Source: Methylophilaceae bacterium LSUCC0717 (lineage in GTDB: Bacteria > Pseudomonadota > Gammaproteobacteria > Burkholderiales > Methylophilaceae). From it: DNA of 64,000 nucleotides. Below, one piece after another: positions 1 through 10,061 of the stretch. The stretch covers positions 1,054,001-1,118,000 of the forward strand of contig CP103436.1 in assembly GCA_024919195.1 (NCBI GenBank), written 5' to 3'. Under the pieces are notes generated by a model that had not been told where the DNA came from, searched no databases, and saw nothing but the letters and a program-made list of their open reading frames with translations. Position numbers and translations under genes: made by a program. Each line of letters begins with the position of its first letter. Within the stretch, counting starts at the first letter, position 1.

Positions 1-1998
1 CTCATTACTATAAAAAAAGATGTGGAAATGAATGTCTTGTTTAATAACTTTCTAAAAGCCGAACAAGACAAAAAAGAACTTCTTAAAATTTACCAACACT
101 ACAACTTCAGCTCATGGCTTAAGAAAGAGTTTGAAGATGCTGATAATGAAGTCAGCAACACTTCAAACAGTGAAGTTCAAGCAGAATTTAATAAAAATAA
201 AGATTATTCTATTGTGAATGCAGAAAGTGATCTTGATTATTGGATTACTCAAATCGAACAAAATAATCTCTGCATACTGGACACAGAAACAGACTCCCTG
301 AATTTTATGGAAGCACGACTGGTTGGTGTTTCTTTGGCCTATCAGGCAGGCAAAGCATGCTATATCCCCTTGCAACATCAAGACATGTCGATACCCCAAC
401 TGCCGTTAAATTTAGTTTTAAATAAAATTAAATCAATTACTGAAAACGAAAATATAACCAAAGTTGGCCAGAACATTAAATACGACATGCATGTTTTAAA
501 AAATTATGACGTTACCTTTAAAGGACCAATTGAAGATACCATGATCATGAGTTATGTCATTGACAGCACTGAATCTCACGGCATGGACAAGCTTGCAAAA
601 AAATATTTAGATCATGATTGTATTAGCTTTGAATCGGTTGTTGGAAAGGGTGTAAAACAACTCACCTTTGATCAAGTATCAATAGATGATGCATACTTAT
701 ATGCGTCAGAAGATGCTGATGTCACATTGCAACTCTACGAACATCTCAATAAAAAAATTATTGCTGATTTAAAATTAAATTACATCTATAAAGAAATTGA
801 AATACCCTCCCTGCTCACGCTATTTTGTATTGAACGCAACGGCGTATTGATTTCTGAAAAAATCTTACATGACCAAAGCCAAGATCTGGGTTTAAAAATT
901 CTCAATCTCGAAAACGAAGCATATCAAATAGCTGAACAACCTTTCAATTTGTCATCGCCGAAGCAGTTGCGTGAGATTCTTTTTGACAAGATGAAAATAA
1001 TTCCTACAAAAAAAACTCCAACCGGCACACCGTCAACGAGTGAGGATGTGCTTGAAGAGCTGTCACATGATCACGCACTGCCAAAAGTTATTTTAGAACA
1101 CCGCAGTTTAAGCAAGCTAAAAAATACTTACACTGACAAACTCCCCAAGATGGTCAACCTCAACACAAAAAGAATCCATACCAGCTACAATCAGGCCGTT
1201 GCAATCACTGGAAGACTAGCCAGCTCAGAACCTAATTTACAAAATATTCCCATCAAGACAAAAGAAGGCAGAAAAGTTCGAGAAGCTTTCATTGCAAATA
1301 CTGATAGTCAGATTGTCTCTTGTGATTATTCTCAAATTGAACTAAGAATTATGGCTCATTTATCTAAGGATCCAGGACTTTTGGATGCCTTTAATCAAAA
1401 TGAAGATATTCACAGATCAACGGCAAGTGCAATTTTTAACACCAATGATGCATCGGTAAGCTCTGAACAAAGGCGGTTTGCCAAGGTCATTAATTTTGGT
1501 TTGATTTACGGGATGAGTGCCTTTGGATTATCACAAACCCTTAATATTGATAGAAACTCTGCTAAAAACTTTATTGACCAATACTTTGAAAAATATCCTG
1601 GGGTTAAAAACTATATGGATCAAGGAAAGTTGGTTGCAAAAGAACAAGGATATGTTGAAACAGTCTTCGGCAGAAGATTATGGGTCCCATTAATCAATAG
1701 CTCCAATGGGATACAGCGAGCAGCTGCGGAAAGAGCAGCAATTAATGCTCCGATGCAGGGTACTGCAGCTGATTTAATCAAGATGGCAATGAACAATGTT
1801 CAGCAATGGATAGTAGATAATAAACTGGAAACCTTGATGGTCATGCAAGTGCATGACGAACTAGTTCTAGAAGTTCCAAATGCCGAGCTAGATATCATCA
1901 AAACCGAGATTCCAAAAATCATGTCAAATGTAGCCACGCTAGATGTTCCATTGATTGCTGATTTGGGATCAGGGATAAATTGGGAAGAGGCTCACTAG
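1..1998 (+). CDS. polA: DNA polymerase I, 5'-truncated by window edge
   Basis: DNA polymerase I fills gaps after Okazaki-primer removal and in excision repair. The reading frame is open to base 1 and the residues before the first possible start (GTG at 22) still match the family (ITIKKDVEM), so the gene begins upstream and the 5'-3' exonuclease domain lies mostly outside the window. The 3'-5' exonuclease domain looks intact: DTETDSL near base 280, GQNIKYDMHVL near 470, YASEDADVT near 700. Polymerase motifs A (CDYSQIELR, about 1321), B (RRFAKVINFGLIYG, about 1470) and C (QVHDELVLE, about 1846) are all present, so the Klenow portion should be active. The next gene starts directly after the TAG stop. 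Confidence 0.97.
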   Translation, partial: LITIKKDVEMNVLFNNFLKAEQDKKELLKIYQHYNFSSWLKKEFEDADNEVSNTSNSEVQAEFNKNKDYSIVNAESDLDYWITQIEQNNLCILDTETDSLNFMEARLVGVSLAYQAGKACYIPLQHQDMSIPQLPLNLVLNKIKSITENENITKVGQNIKYDMHVLKNYDVTFKGPIEDTMIMSYVIDSTESHGMDKLAKKYLDHDCISFESVVGKGVKQLTFDQVSIDDAYLYASEDADVTLQLYEHLNKKIIADLKLNYIYKEIEIPSLLTLFCIERNGVLISEKILHDQSQDLGLKILNLENEAYQIAEQPFNLSSPKQLREILFDKMKIIPTKKTPTGTPSTSEDVLEELSHDHALPKVILEHRSLSKLKNTYTDKLPKMVNLNTKRIHTSYNQAVAITGRLASSEPNLQNIPIKTKEGRKVREAFIANTDSQIVSCDYSQIELRIMAHLSKDPGLLDAFNQNEDIHRSTASAIFNTNDASVSSEQRRFAKVINFGLIYGMSAFGLSQTLNIDRNSAKNFIDQYFEKYPGVKNYMDQGKLVAKEQGYVETVFGRRLWVPLINSSNGIQRAAAERAAINAPMQGTAADLIKMAMNNVQQWIVDNKLETLMVMQVHDELVLEVPNAELDIIKTEIPKIMSNVATLDVPLIADLGSGINWEEAH

Positions 1999-2724
1999 AT
2001 GGAAGATAATGAAATACATTTAGTCATTATTGGCGACGAAATTCTTTCAGGTAAAAGAGAAGACAAACACTTCAAAAAAGCCTTAGATGTTACAAAACAA
2101 CATAACTATATAATTAAAAGCGTCAGCTACTTGCCCGATAGTGAGCATGAAATTCAATCAAAAATTGAAAATTTAAAAGATAAAATCGTCTTTTGTTTCG
2201 GAGGAATTGGAGCAACGCCAGATGATCACACAAGATCAAGCGCCGCAAAAGCTCACCAAAAGGCTCTAAAACGACACACTGATGCAGCAAAACTAATTGA
2301 GGATAAATTTGGTAAGGAAGCTTATCCTAAAAGAATTTTGATGGCTGACCTTCCAGATGGGTCTGAGTTGATCCCGAATGAAATCAATATGATTCCAGGT
2401 TTTTATATAAATAAAAATTTTTTTATGCCGGGGTTTCCTGAAATGTCATGGCCGATGATGGATTGGATATTTAAAAACAAGCTTCCTCAATCCAATAAAA
2501 TTGAATTCGATCGGTCAATTATCATTCCAGATATTGCAGAAAGTCTACTTATTGATTTAATGAACCAAATTGAAAATGATTTTCCTTTAGTTAAAATGTA
2601 TAGTCTGCCCAAAATAACCCCACAAAGACAAGTTGAATTTGGTATTAAAGGTGATAAAGAGCAAGTACTGAGCGCAATGGAAGTGGTAAAAAAATACGTA
2701 AAAGAATTAGGTTATCACTTTTAA
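1999..2724 (+). CDS. MoCF/CinA N-terminal-like molybdopterin-binding domain protein
   Basis: A 241-residue protein with the MoaB/Mog/CinA N-terminal fold, recognised from the opening VIIGDEILSGKRED and the glycine-rich CFGGIGATPDDHT segment near residue 67. In full-length CinA this domain is joined to an amidase/pyrophosphatase-related part. Here only the MoCF domain plus a short C-terminal region is present, like the stand-alone family often annotated as competence/damage-inducible-protein-like. Substrate and role are unknown. ATG follows the polA stop with no gap, so it is probably co-transcribed with polA. A hairpin terminator follows. The fold assignment is secure; the function is not. 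Confidence 0.8.
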   Translation: MEDNEIHLVIIGDEILSGKREDKHFKKALDVTKQHNYIIKSVSYLPDSEHEIQSKIENLKDKIVFCFGGIGATPDDHTRSSAAKAHQKALKRHTDAAKLIEDKFGKEAYPKRILMADLPDGSELIPNEINMIPGFYINKNFFMPGFPEMSWPMMDWIFKNKLPQSNKIEFDRSIIIPDIAESLLIDLMNQIENDFPLVKMYSLPKITPQRQVEFGIKGDKEQVLSAMEVVKKYVKELGYHF

Positions 2725-2734
2725 AAATCACTGA

Positions 2735-2763
2735 TTGCCTATAAAATAGGCAACTCATTTTAT
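2735..2763 (+). terminator. Intrinsic terminator after polA-MoCF unit
   Basis: A perfect 8-bp stem (TTGCCTAT at 2735-2742, ATAGGCAA at 2746-2753) with a 3-nt AAA loop is followed by the U-rich tract CTCATTTTATT. It lies between the MoCF gene and dusB, the only sizeable gap in this + strand run. Confidence 0.6.
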
Positions 2764-2777
2764 TCAAAAATTTAAAG

Positions 2778-3788
2778 ATGCGAATAGGTCCATACACTTT
2801 AAAAAATAATATTGTTGTTGCTCCAATGGCTGGGGTTACAGACCGTCCATTTCGCCAGCTATGCAAAAAATATGGGGCTGGGATGGCAGTGAGTGAAATG
2901 GTTACCTCTAACTCGCTGCTTTATGGAAGCTCAAAAACTATTCGAAGAGCAAACCACGATGGCGAGGTTGAGCCTATATCTGTCCAAATTGCTGGAGCTG
3001 ATCCCCAAATGATGGCTGAAGCTGCTCAGTACAATGCTGACAAGGGAGCTCAGATTATCGACATCAACATGGGCTGCCCAGCAAAAAAAATATGTAATGT
3101 CATGGCAGGTTCAGCACTTCTTCAGCATGAGGACCTCGTTAAAAGAATTTTAGAGGCGGTTGTCAAAGCATCGCCTATTCCCGTCACTTTGAAAATCAGA
3201 ACGGGATGGGATAAACAAAACAAAAATGCGATTACCATTGCAAAAATTGCAGAAAATTCAGGTATTCAGGCTCTTGCTATTCATGGTCGAACCAGAGCGT
3301 GCCACTATACCGGAGATGCTGAATATGAAACAATTGCAGCTGTAAAAGATCAAATAAAAATTCCGGTAATTGCTAATGGTGATATCACTTCCCCCGAAAA
3401 AGCATTACATGTTCTAAAAAAGACATCTGCTGACGGAGTCATGATTGGTCGCGCTGCTCAAGGAAGACCTTGGATTTTCCGTGAAATTGACCACTACATT
3501 AAAACAGGAGAACACTTACCTCCTCCCTCTATTGATGAAGTTGAAAAAACAACCATCGAACACGTAACTGATCTCTATGATTTTTATGGAGAAGACTCTG
3601 GTCTTAAAATCGCTAGAAAGCATATCTCCTGGTACACAAAAGGGTTAAAGAATTCAGCTATGTTTCGTGCAAAAATGAATTTAATCAATGACAATCAAGA
3701 ACAACTTAATTTCATAAAAGAATTTTTTGAAAGTCAAAAACAAATTTCTAACTTTATATCCTACGAAGACATTCTGGAGCCAGCATAA
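2778..3788 (+). CDS. dusB: tRNA-dihydrouridine synthase B
   Basis: An FMN-dependent TIM-barrel enzyme that reduces specific uridines in the tRNA D-loop, using NADPH. The 336-residue protein begins RIGPYTLKNNIVVAPMAGVTDRPF, the DusB opening. It has the signature INMGCPAKK with the catalytic cysteine near residue 100, and the FMN-phosphate segments VIANGDI and MIGRAAQGRPWIF. It is followed after 3 bp by fis, the dusB-fis pairing known from gamma- and betaproteobacteria, where the two are co-transcribed and dusB affects Fis output. Length is usual for the family. Confidence 0.97.
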   Translation: MRIGPYTLKNNIVVAPMAGVTDRPFRQLCKKYGAGMAVSEMVTSNSLLYGSSKTIRRANHDGEVEPISVQIAGADPQMMAEAAQYNADKGAQIIDINMGCPAKKICNVMAGSALLQHEDLVKRILEAVVKASPIPVTLKIRTGWDKQNKNAITIAKIAENSGIQALAIHGRTRACHYTGDAEYETIAAVKDQIKIPVIANGDITSPEKALHVLKKTSADGVMIGRAAQGRPWIFREIDHYIKTGEHLPPPSIDEVEKTTIEHVTDLYDFYGEDSGLKIARKHISWYTKGLKNSAMFRAKMNLINDNQEQLNFIKEFFESQKQISNFISYEDILEPA

Positions 3789-3791
3789 AAC

Positions 3792-4025
3792 ATGGATCAG
3801 AACCTTCAAGATAAAATAGAAACACTATTAGATAAGTATTTTAAAGATCTTGACGGTGAAAATCCTAATGATGTCTACGATATGGTTTTACATTCGGTTG
3901 AAAAACCACTTCTCATCTATATTATGAATTATGCTCAAGGTAATCAAACGAGAGCAGCAAAAATATTAGGCCTTAATCGGAATACATTAAGAAAAAAACT
4001 AGAATTCTACAACCTTAATTTTTAA
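3792..4025 (+). CDS. fis: Fis family DNA-binding protein
   Basis: A small nucleoid-associated DNA-bending protein of 77 residues. The C-terminal helix-turn-helix (GNQTRAAKILGLNRNTLRKK, about residues 51-70) is the classic Fis signature. The N-terminal part is shorter than the 98-residue E. coli protein, as is usual in betaproteobacteria. It sits between dusB (3 bp away) and purH (2 bp away), so expression is probably tied to dusB and to purine synthesis. In known systems Fis tracks growth rate and activates stable-RNA promoters; whether that holds here is inference. Confidence 0.93.
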   Translation: MDQNLQDKIETLLDKYFKDLDGENPNDVYDMVLHSVEKPLLIYIMNYAQGNQTRAAKILGLNRNTLRKKLEFYNLNF

Positions 4026-4027
4026 CT

Positions 4028-5584
4028 ATGAGTAAAATAAAAACAGCATTAATTAGCGTATCAGATAAATCAGGCTTAGTTGAACTCGGAGCCGCTCTAA
4101 ACTCTTTTGGAATTAAAATTCTTTCCACTGGTGGAAGTGCTAAAACTTTAAAAGAAGCAGACATCGACGTCATTGAAGTTTCGGATCATACCGGTTTCCC
4201 AGAAATGCTTGATGGACGAGTAAAAACACTTAATCCGATAATTCACGGCGGGATTCTCGCAAAAAGAGAATCAGATGATCATATGCGCACACTCAAAGAT
4301 CATAATATCGAGACTATCGATCTGGTTATCATCAACCTGTATCCATTCGTCAAAACAATCGAGAATCCAAATTCAACATACGAGGATGCCATTGAGAATA
4401 TTGATATTGGTGGTCCAGCGATGATTCGTTCATCAGCAAAAAATCACAAAGATGTCACAATAGTAACCAGCCCAAATGATTACCAATCATTAATTGATGA
4501 GTTGAATAAAAATAATGGGGAAGTAAGTTTTGATTTAAAAAAAGAGTTTGCCTTGAAAGCATTTGAACATACCTCAAACTATGATCAGGCAATATTTCAA
4601 TACCTACAAAATGATAATAATGGTAGCGATAAATTTCCACAAAATATTTCAATTCATCTCGAAAAGGCAATGAACATGAGATATGGTGAGAATCCACATC
4701 AACAGGCTGCTTTTTACACACATAAAACAAACTATGCAGGAGCACTATCAAACTTTAATCAAATTCAAGGAAAAGAGCTGTCCTTCAATAACTTAAATGA
4801 TGCAGAAAATGCATGGGAGTGTGTAAAGAATATGTCTGCATCATCTTGTGTTATTGTAAAACATGCCAATCCTTGTGGTGTGGCAATGGCAGATAAGCCA
4901 AAAGAAGCATATCTTAGAGCTTTTATGACAGATCCAACATCAGCCTTCGGAGGCATTATTGCTTTTAACTGTAACGTTGATGGAGAAACGGCTGAAGAAA
5001 TAAATAAACAATTTGCAGAAATAATCATTGCCCCAAGTTTTTCTGAGGATGCTCTTAACATCTTTGATTCTAAAAAAAATCTTAGGGTTTTAGAAATTCC
5101 TAATAAAGCAGGATCTGATGACTTCGATTTTAAAAAGATTGGAGGCGGTTTCTTAATTCAAACACCCGATCAAATTGATTTCGACATTAATGCATGTGAA
5201 GTTGTGAGTGAATTAAAACCGAATCAAGACCAACTCAATGATATGAGCTTTGCTTGGCATGTGGCACAGTATGTGAAGTCAAATGCCATTATTTTTTGTA
5301 AAGATAATATGACCTTGGGAGTGGGTGCAGGACAAATGAGTCGTGTTGACAGTACTCGAATTGCCGCCATCAAAGCTGAGAACGCAAACCTTGACCTTAG
5401 CAACAGCGTGGTAGCTTCTGATGCTTTTTTTCCATTTCGAGATGGCATTGATGTCCTAGCAAAATTTGGTGCCAAATGTGTCATACAACCAGGCGGCAGT
5501 GTTCGCGATGATGAAGTGATCGAAGCTGCAAATGAACTTGGACTGGTAATGCTATTTACTAAAGTTCGTCATTTTAAACATTAA
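4028..5584 (+). CDS. purH: Bifunctional AICAR transformylase / IMP cyclohydrolase
   Basis: Catalyses the last two steps of de novo purine synthesis: formylation of AICAR with 10-formyl-THF, then ring closure to IMP. The N-terminal cyclohydrolase (MGS-like) domain is recognisable from [26 protein letters not shown] and [12 protein letters not shown]-type sequence. The C-terminal transformylase domain carries [10 protein letters not shown] (about residue 277), [10 protein letters not shown] and the final [12 protein letters not shown]...FTKVRHFKH. At 518 residues it is full length. It starts 2 bp after fis, and purD follows after 12 bp, so this is a compact purine unit. Confidence 0.98.
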   Translation: MSKIKTALISVSDKSGLVELGAALNSFGIKILSTGGSAKTLKEADIDVIEVSDHTGFPEMLDGRVKTLNPIIHGGILAKRESDDHMRTLKDHNIETIDLVIINLYPFVKTIENPNSTYEDAIENIDIGGPAMIRSSAKNHKDVTIVTSPNDYQSLIDELNKNNGEVSFDLKKEFALKAFEHTSNYDQAIFQYLQNDNNGSDKFPQNISIHLEKAMNMRYGENPHQQAAFYTHKTNYAGALSNFNQIQGKELSFNNLNDAENAWECVKNMSASSCVIVKHANPCGVAMADKPKEAYLRAFMTDPTSAFGGIIAFNCNVDGETAEEINKQFAEIIIAPSFSEDALNIFDSKKNLRVLEIPNKAGSDDFDFKKIGGGFLIQTPDQIDFDINACEVVSELKPNQDQLNDMSFAWHVAQYVKSNAIIFCKDNMTLGVGAGQMSRVDSTRIAAIKAENANLDLSNSVVASDAFFPFRDGIDVLAKFGAKCVIQPGGSVRDDEVIEAANELGLVMLFTKVRHFKH

Positions 5585-5596
5585 AGATATAAAAAA

Positions 5597-6862
5597 ATGA
5601 AAGTTTTAATTATTGGAAGCGGTGGTAGAGAGCATGCACTCGCATGGAAAATATCCCAAAGTGAGCATGTGACAAAAGTTTTTTTGGCTCCAGGAAACGG
5701 TGGTTCAGATTCTGAACCAAAAATTGAAAACATCGATATCACAGACCATGATGAATTAATTAAATTTGCTCAGAATAATTCTATTGAGCTCACTGTAGTG
5801 GGTCCTGAACAACCCTTATCAGAAGGTATAGTTGATAAATTTGAAGCCCACCATCTGAAAATATTTGGCCCTTCACAGGAAGCGGCTAAATTAGAATCCT
5901 CAAAAAAATATGCAAAAGAATTTATGATCCGACATAGTATACCTACTGCATTTTATTCGTCTTTTAGCGATCCTCAGTTAGCTCATCAGTATATTGACCA
6001 ACAGAAAACCGTACCTATTGTTATTAAAGCTGATGGTTTAGCAGCAGGTAAGGGTGTAATTATTGCGAATTCATTAGAGGAAGCTCATCAAACAGTAGAC
6101 TTTATGTTGGAGGATAATAAGTTTGGGCATGCTGGATCCTCGATTGTTATTGAGGAATTTCTCCGAGGCGAAGAAGCCAGTTTTATTGTTATGAGCGATG
6201 GTGAAAATATTTTTCCTATGGCATCCAGTCAAGATCATAAAAGGCTTCTTGATAATGACCTTGGTCCAAATACAGGCGGAATGGGTGCATATTCCCCCGC
6301 CCCAATCGTTACCCCTGAACTTCATGAAAAAATAATGCATGAAGTCATACATCCAACTATTTCTGGATTAAAAAAAGATGGAATTACCTTCAAAGGGTTT
6401 CTGTATGCTGGCTTAATGATTGATGAGAATAATATAAAGGTATTGGAATTTAACTGCCGAATGGGTGACCCTGAAACACAACCTATTCTATTTAGAATGA
6501 AAAATGATCTTTATGAATTAATCAAGGATGCATGCGATGGACAGCTAAACAAACATGTTCCCTTATGGGAGGATGATTTTGCTCTAACTGTGGTATTAGC
6601 TGCTAAAAATTATCCTGACACTCCTGAAAAAGGTAAGAAAATTTTAAATTCTAATTTTAAAAGTCCAACACAGTATGTCTTTCATGCTGGAACAAAAAAA
6701 GAAAATGGTGACATTCTGACTAATGGAGGAAGGGTACTCGGCTTGACTGGAAAAGGCATGAATCTTCAATTAGCATTTGATGAGGCCTATAAACTCACTG
6801 ATATTGTTAACTTTGACGGCGTTCAATTTCGAACAGATATAGGAAAAAAGGCATTAAACTAA
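5597..6862 (+). CDS. purD: Phosphoribosylamine-glycine ligase (GARS)
   Basis: ATP-grasp enzyme that joins glycine to phosphoribosylamine, the second step of purine synthesis. The 421-residue protein has the N-terminal KVLIIGSGGREHALAWK, the ATP-grasp segment VIKADGLAAGKGVIIA near residue 142, and the metal-binding EFNCRMGDPETQ near residue 287. Full length and without frame damage. It is downstream of purH as in many proteobacteria, and its stop is followed almost directly by a TTG-initiated TsaC-like gene. Confidence 0.98.
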   Translation: MKVLIIGSGGREHALAWKISQSEHVTKVFLAPGNGGSDSEPKIENIDITDHDELIKFAQNNSIELTVVGPEQPLSEGIVDKFEAHHLKIFGPSQEAAKLESSKKYAKEFMIRHSIPTAFYSSFSDPQLAHQYIDQQKTVPIVIKADGLAAGKGVIIANSLEEAHQTVDFMLEDNKFGHAGSSIVIEEFLRGEEASFIVMSDGENIFPMASSQDHKRLLDNDLGPNTGGMGAYSPAPIVTPELHEKIMHEVIHPTISGLKKDGITFKGFLYAGLMIDENNIKVLEFNCRMGDPETQPILFRMKNDLYELIKDACDGQLNKHVPLWEDDFALTVVLAAKNYPDTPEKGKKILNSNFKSPTQYVFHAGTKKENGDILTNGGRVLGLTGKGMNLQLAFDEAYKLTDIVNFDGVQFRTDIGKKALN

Positions 6863-6863
6863 T

Positions 6864-7403
6864 TTGCTTACACCTCGCATTCAAAGAAAAGTACTCACAG
6901 GGAAAATCTTAATTCACCCAACTGAATCCTGCTTTGGGCTTGGCTGTCATCCAAAAAATATTAATGCACTTAAGAAAATACTAATCATAAAAAAAAGATC
7001 CAAGAATAAATCTTTTTTACTTATATCAGATAAGGTGCAAAAATTTTTTCGATATGTATCTCTTTCAGAAAAAAATTTGCAACATATTTCTGACTGGCCA
7101 AAACATACTTCCTACTTATTTAAAAAAAATCCAAGAAGTCCAATGTTACTCTCTCCCAAAAAGGAAAAGGTTGGGTGTCGTATTCCAGATCATAAAAAAA
7201 TAAAAAGAACTTTAGAAAATTTAAATTTTCCTATTACATCAACCAGTGCAAACTTTTCTGGACAAATAAGTTTAAAGTTATGGAGACATTGTTGCAGAAA
7301 GTTTTCTAACAAATCTTGTATCATAATGAATGAAAGGGTAGGAAGTTATAAAAAGCCCTCAACAATTATTGATTTTGAAACCAAAAAAATAATTAGGAAA
7401 TAA
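6864..7403 (+). CDS. TsaC/Sua5/YrdC family threonylcarbamoyl-AMP synthase-like protein
   Basis: A YrdC-fold protein of 179 residues. TsaC makes threonylcarbamoyl-AMP for the t6A37 modification of ANN-decoding tRNAs. Family landmarks are present: the HPTESCFGLGCHP loop near residue 18, a KKR segment near residue 43, and STSANFSG near residue 126. It is lysine-rich and clearly diverged (for example WPKHTSYLF where family members usually have WPGPVT). The start is TTG at 6864, one base after the purD stop; no in-frame ATG precedes the conserved loop. It could be TsaC itself or a related protein such as YciO, so no symbol is given. Confidence 0.75.
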   Translation: MLTPRIQRKVLTGKILIHPTESCFGLGCHPKNINALKKILIIKKRSKNKSFLLISDKVQKFFRYVSLSEKNLQHISDWPKHTSYLFKKNPRSPMLLSPKKEKVGCRIPDHKKIKRTLENLNFPITSTSANFSGQISLKLWRHCCRKFSNKSCIIMNERVGSYKKPSTIIDFETKKIIRK

Positions 7404-7405
7404 TA

Positions 7406-8314
7406 TTGGTTAACAAAGAATTAGTGAACGATAAGTTTCAATCGCTCCAGCATAAGATTATTGAAACAATCGAAATGACAGAATCTAAAACCTTTCTTCA
7501 TGACTCATGGCAAAGGCCTGAGGGTGGTGGAGGCAATACCTGCATTCTTGAAAATGGGGAGGTTTTTGAAAGAGCAGGAATTGGATTTTCCCATGTTCAT
7601 GGCTCTCAACTTCCTCAATCCGCCACTGATGCACATCCCGAGATAGTTAATCGAAAATGGGAAGCAATGGGCGTTTCTCTTGTTTTCCATCCTTTTAACC
7701 CTTTTATTCCTACAGTACATCTAAATGTTCGTTTTTTTGTTGCATCAAAAGAGGGTCATGATGATATATGGTGGTTTGGAGGTGGTATGGACTTAACTCC
7801 GTATTACCCATTTGAAGAGGATGTGATTCATTTTCATCAAACTTTAAAAGATGGATTAGATAAATTTGACACGAGTCTCTATGCTGATTATAAGAATCAA
7901 TGTGACGACTACTTTTTTTTAAAACATAGAAATGAGCCGAGAGGAGTGGGTGGAATATTTTTTGATGATTTAAACAAATTTGGTTTTGCAGATACCTCAA
8001 AATTTGTTTTTTCGATCGGGGATTTATTTTTAAATGCTTATATGCCAATTGTGCAAAAAAGAAAAAAAGAAAAATTTACGGAACATCATAAAAATTTTCA
8101 GCATTACCGAAGAGGTAGGTATGTTGAATTTAATCTTCTCCAAGATCGTGGAACATTGTTTGGCATTCAATCTAAAGGAAGGACCGAATCTATCCTCATG
8201 TCTATGCCGCCCAAAGCAAACTGGAGTTATGACTGGACTCCTGATAAAGGTAGTGCGGAAGAAAAACTTTATAAAAATTTTTTAATTAAAAAAGATTGGT
8301 TAAAAAATGTTTGA
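7406..8314 (+). CDS. hemF: Oxygen-dependent coproporphyrinogen III oxidase
   Basis: Converts coproporphyrinogen III to protoporphyrinogen IX by oxidative decarboxylation with O2, a late heme step that matches an aerobic lifestyle and the bc1 genes in this window. The 302-residue protein has the family blocks [53 protein letters not shown] and [30 protein letters not shown]. The start is TTG at 7406, just after the upstream stop. Its 3' end overlaps the downstream permease by 8 bp. No oxygen-independent hemN is seen here. Confidence 0.97.
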   Translation: MVNKELVNDKFQSLQHKIIETIEMTESKTFLHDSWQRPEGGGGNTCILENGEVFERAGIGFSHVHGSQLPQSATDAHPEIVNRKWEAMGVSLVFHPFNPFIPTVHLNVRFFVASKEGHDDIWWFGGGMDLTPYYPFEEDVIHFHQTLKDGLDKFDTSLYADYKNQCDDYFFLKHRNEPRGVGGIFFDDLNKFGFADTSKFVFSIGDLFLNAYMPIVQKRKKEKFTEHHKNFQHYRRGRYVEFNLLQDRGTLFGIQSKGRTESILMSMPPKANWSYDWTPDKGSAEEKLYKNFLIKKDWLKNV

Positions 8315-9701
8315 AAGGCTATTTAGAAAAAAAAGTATTAATGCTGGTGCAACTGGACTAAAAAGATGTCTCTCCACCTTTGACCTAACTCTGTTAGGAG
8401 TAGGCTGTATTATTGGAACTGGTATCTTTGTTCTAACAGGTATTGCAGCAGCCAATCTTGCCGGCCCTGCGGTAGTTTTATCATTTGTTATCTCAGGCCT
8501 AGCCTGTACCTTTGCAGCTCTGTCTTATGCCGAACTTTCCTCCTCAGTGGGTGGATGTGGAAGTGCTTATGGCTATGCTTACGTTACTTTTGGTGAGCTT
8601 ATTGCATGGATGATTGGTTGGATTTTGTTACTTGAGTATGGAATGTCAATCGCTGCAGTAGCCAATGGTTGGTCAGGTTATTTTCAGAGCGCGTTAGTAT
8701 CAATTGGGCTAGAAATTCCTGAGGTATTATCGAAAGGTCCAAGCCAGGGAGGATTAATTAACTTACCGGCTTCATTAATCATAATCCTAATTATGATTTT
8801 GCTCATCATCGGTGTTAAAGAAAGTGTTAAATTTAATGCCCTTATGGTTCTTGTAAAATTAATAGCCATATTCACATTTATATTTGTTGCTGCTTTTAAT
8901 GTTGATATTTCAAATTGGCAGCCCTTCATGCCTTATGGATGGTTTGAAAAGTTAGATAATGGCAACACGATTGGTGTCCTAGCAGGTGCATCCATTGTCT
9001 TTTTTGCTTACGTTGGTTTTGATGCGGTATCAACTGCAGGAGATGAGGCTATCAATCCTCAACGTGACCTCCCACGAGGAATTATTTATTCATTAATTTT
9101 TTGTACCATCATCTATATTATTGTTTCAGCTTTATTGACAGGCGTTGTGAACTATCAAGAGCTGGATACATCCTCCCCTGTCGCTTATGCTTTAATGAAA
9201 ATCGGATTCAAAGGGGCGTCGGCCCTTGTTGCTACTGGAGTCATATCCGGACTTACAACAGTCATCCTGGTGCTATTTTATGCTTTAACCAGAATTCTTC
9301 TGGCTATCAGTAATGATCAGCTGATTTCTAAAAAATTATCTTTGATCAACAATAAAACAAGAACGCCCGTCCGTATAATTTTAATCACAGGGATCTTGAT
9401 ATCAATTGTTGCTGGATTGATTCCCCTCGGTGACTTAGCTGAAATTGTTAACATCGGCACACTAACTGCATTTATTTTTGTTTGTATCGGCGTGATCAGA
9501 ATAAGAAGTCAAAACATTATCAAATCACAAAAGGTTTTCAAAAACATATATCACCCATTGATTCCTGTATTGGGCGTTCTATCTTGCTCTTCTCTCATCT
9601 TTTTTCTTCCCACAGACACGTGGTTGAAATTTATTGTTTGGAATCTAATTGGTTTGGTAATCTACTTTATGTACGGGTTTAAGAACAGCAAATTAAATTG
9701 A
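8307..9701 (+). CDS. APC-superfamily amino acid permease
   Basis: A 464-residue integral membrane protein with about 12 hydrophobic segments, of the cationic-amino-acid-transporter-like branch of the APC superfamily (resembling YfnA/YhdG). The first helix carries [19 protein letters not shown] (about residues 27-45), the unwound GxG substrate-binding motif of this fold. [28 protein letters not shown] (about 232-259) is the conserved helix 6/loop region. The substrate cannot be told from sequence. Its start overlaps hemF by 8 bp, and its end overlaps the convergent cytochrome c gene by 9 bp. Confidence 0.88.
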   Translation: MFERLFRKKSINAGATGLKRCLSTFDLTLLGVGCIIGTGIFVLTGIAAANLAGPAVVLSFVISGLACTFAALSYAELSSSVGGCGSAYGYAYVTFGELIAWMIGWILLLEYGMSIAAVANGWSGYFQSALVSIGLEIPEVLSKGPSQGGLINLPASLIIILIMILLIIGVKESVKFNALMVLVKLIAIFTFIFVAAFNVDISNWQPFMPYGWFEKLDNGNTIGVLAGASIVFFAYVGFDAVSTAGDEAINPQRDLPRGIIYSLIFCTIIYIIVSALLTGVVNYQELDTSSPVAYALMKIGFKGASALVATGVISGLTTVILVLFYALTRILLAISNDQLISKKLSLINNKTRTPVRIILITGILISIVAGLIPLGDLAEIVNIGTLTAFIFVCIGVIRIRSQNIIKSQKVFKNIYHPLIPVLGVLSCSSLIFFLPTDTWLKFIVWNLIGLVIYFMYGFKNSKLN

Positions 9702-10001
9702 TAAAATCCAAGTAACTATCTTTTCAATATCTTTTTCTTTTAATTTTGGGTGTGGTGGCATCGGCACATTGCCCCAGTTACCCTTTCCCCCATTTTTTAT
9801 CTTTTTTACAAGCATGGTCTTAGCTGTTTTATCTTGCTTATATTTTTTTGCGACATCCTGATAGGAAGGACCTAAAACTTTAGTTTTTACAGAATGACAA
9901 GCTAGACAACCACTTTCTTGTGCTAACTGCTTTCCCGTTTCATCAGCATATGAATAAGAGCAAATAAATACTAAGGAAAATAGAAGATATATTTTTTTCA
10001 T
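9693..10001 (-). CDS. Periplasmic class I cytochrome c (c551/c552-like)
   Basis: A 102-residue precursor. The start ATG at 10001 puts a Sec signal peptide first ([18 protein letters not shown], cleavage probably after SYA). The mature protein has one heme site, CLACH, and a distal ligand Met in [10 protein letters not shown], typical of small c551/c552 electron carriers. An in-frame longer start at 10037 would place charged residues before the signal peptide and is less likely. A role passing electrons from the bc1 complex to an oxidase is inference. It overlaps the convergent permease stop by 9 bp. Confidence 0.92.
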   Translation of the reverse strand: MKKIYLLFSLVFICSYSYADETGKQLAQESGCLACHSVKTKVLGPSYQDVAKKYKQDKTAKTMLVKKIKNGGKGNWGNVPMPPHPKLKEKDIEKIVTWILSI

Positions 10002-10061
10002 TAAAACTTTGTCAAAATAATTAAGGTTAAGTTCCAACAGGATTTTATAGATTTATAAGTG

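Noticed and set aside
22-1998. polA as a complete short Klenow-type gene starting at GTG 22
   Set aside because: The frame is open to base 1 and upstream residues still match full-length PolA, so the gene is cut by the window edge.
8034-8285. Small + strand gene inside hemF
   Set aside because: It overlaps intact hemF in another frame and has no recognisable features.
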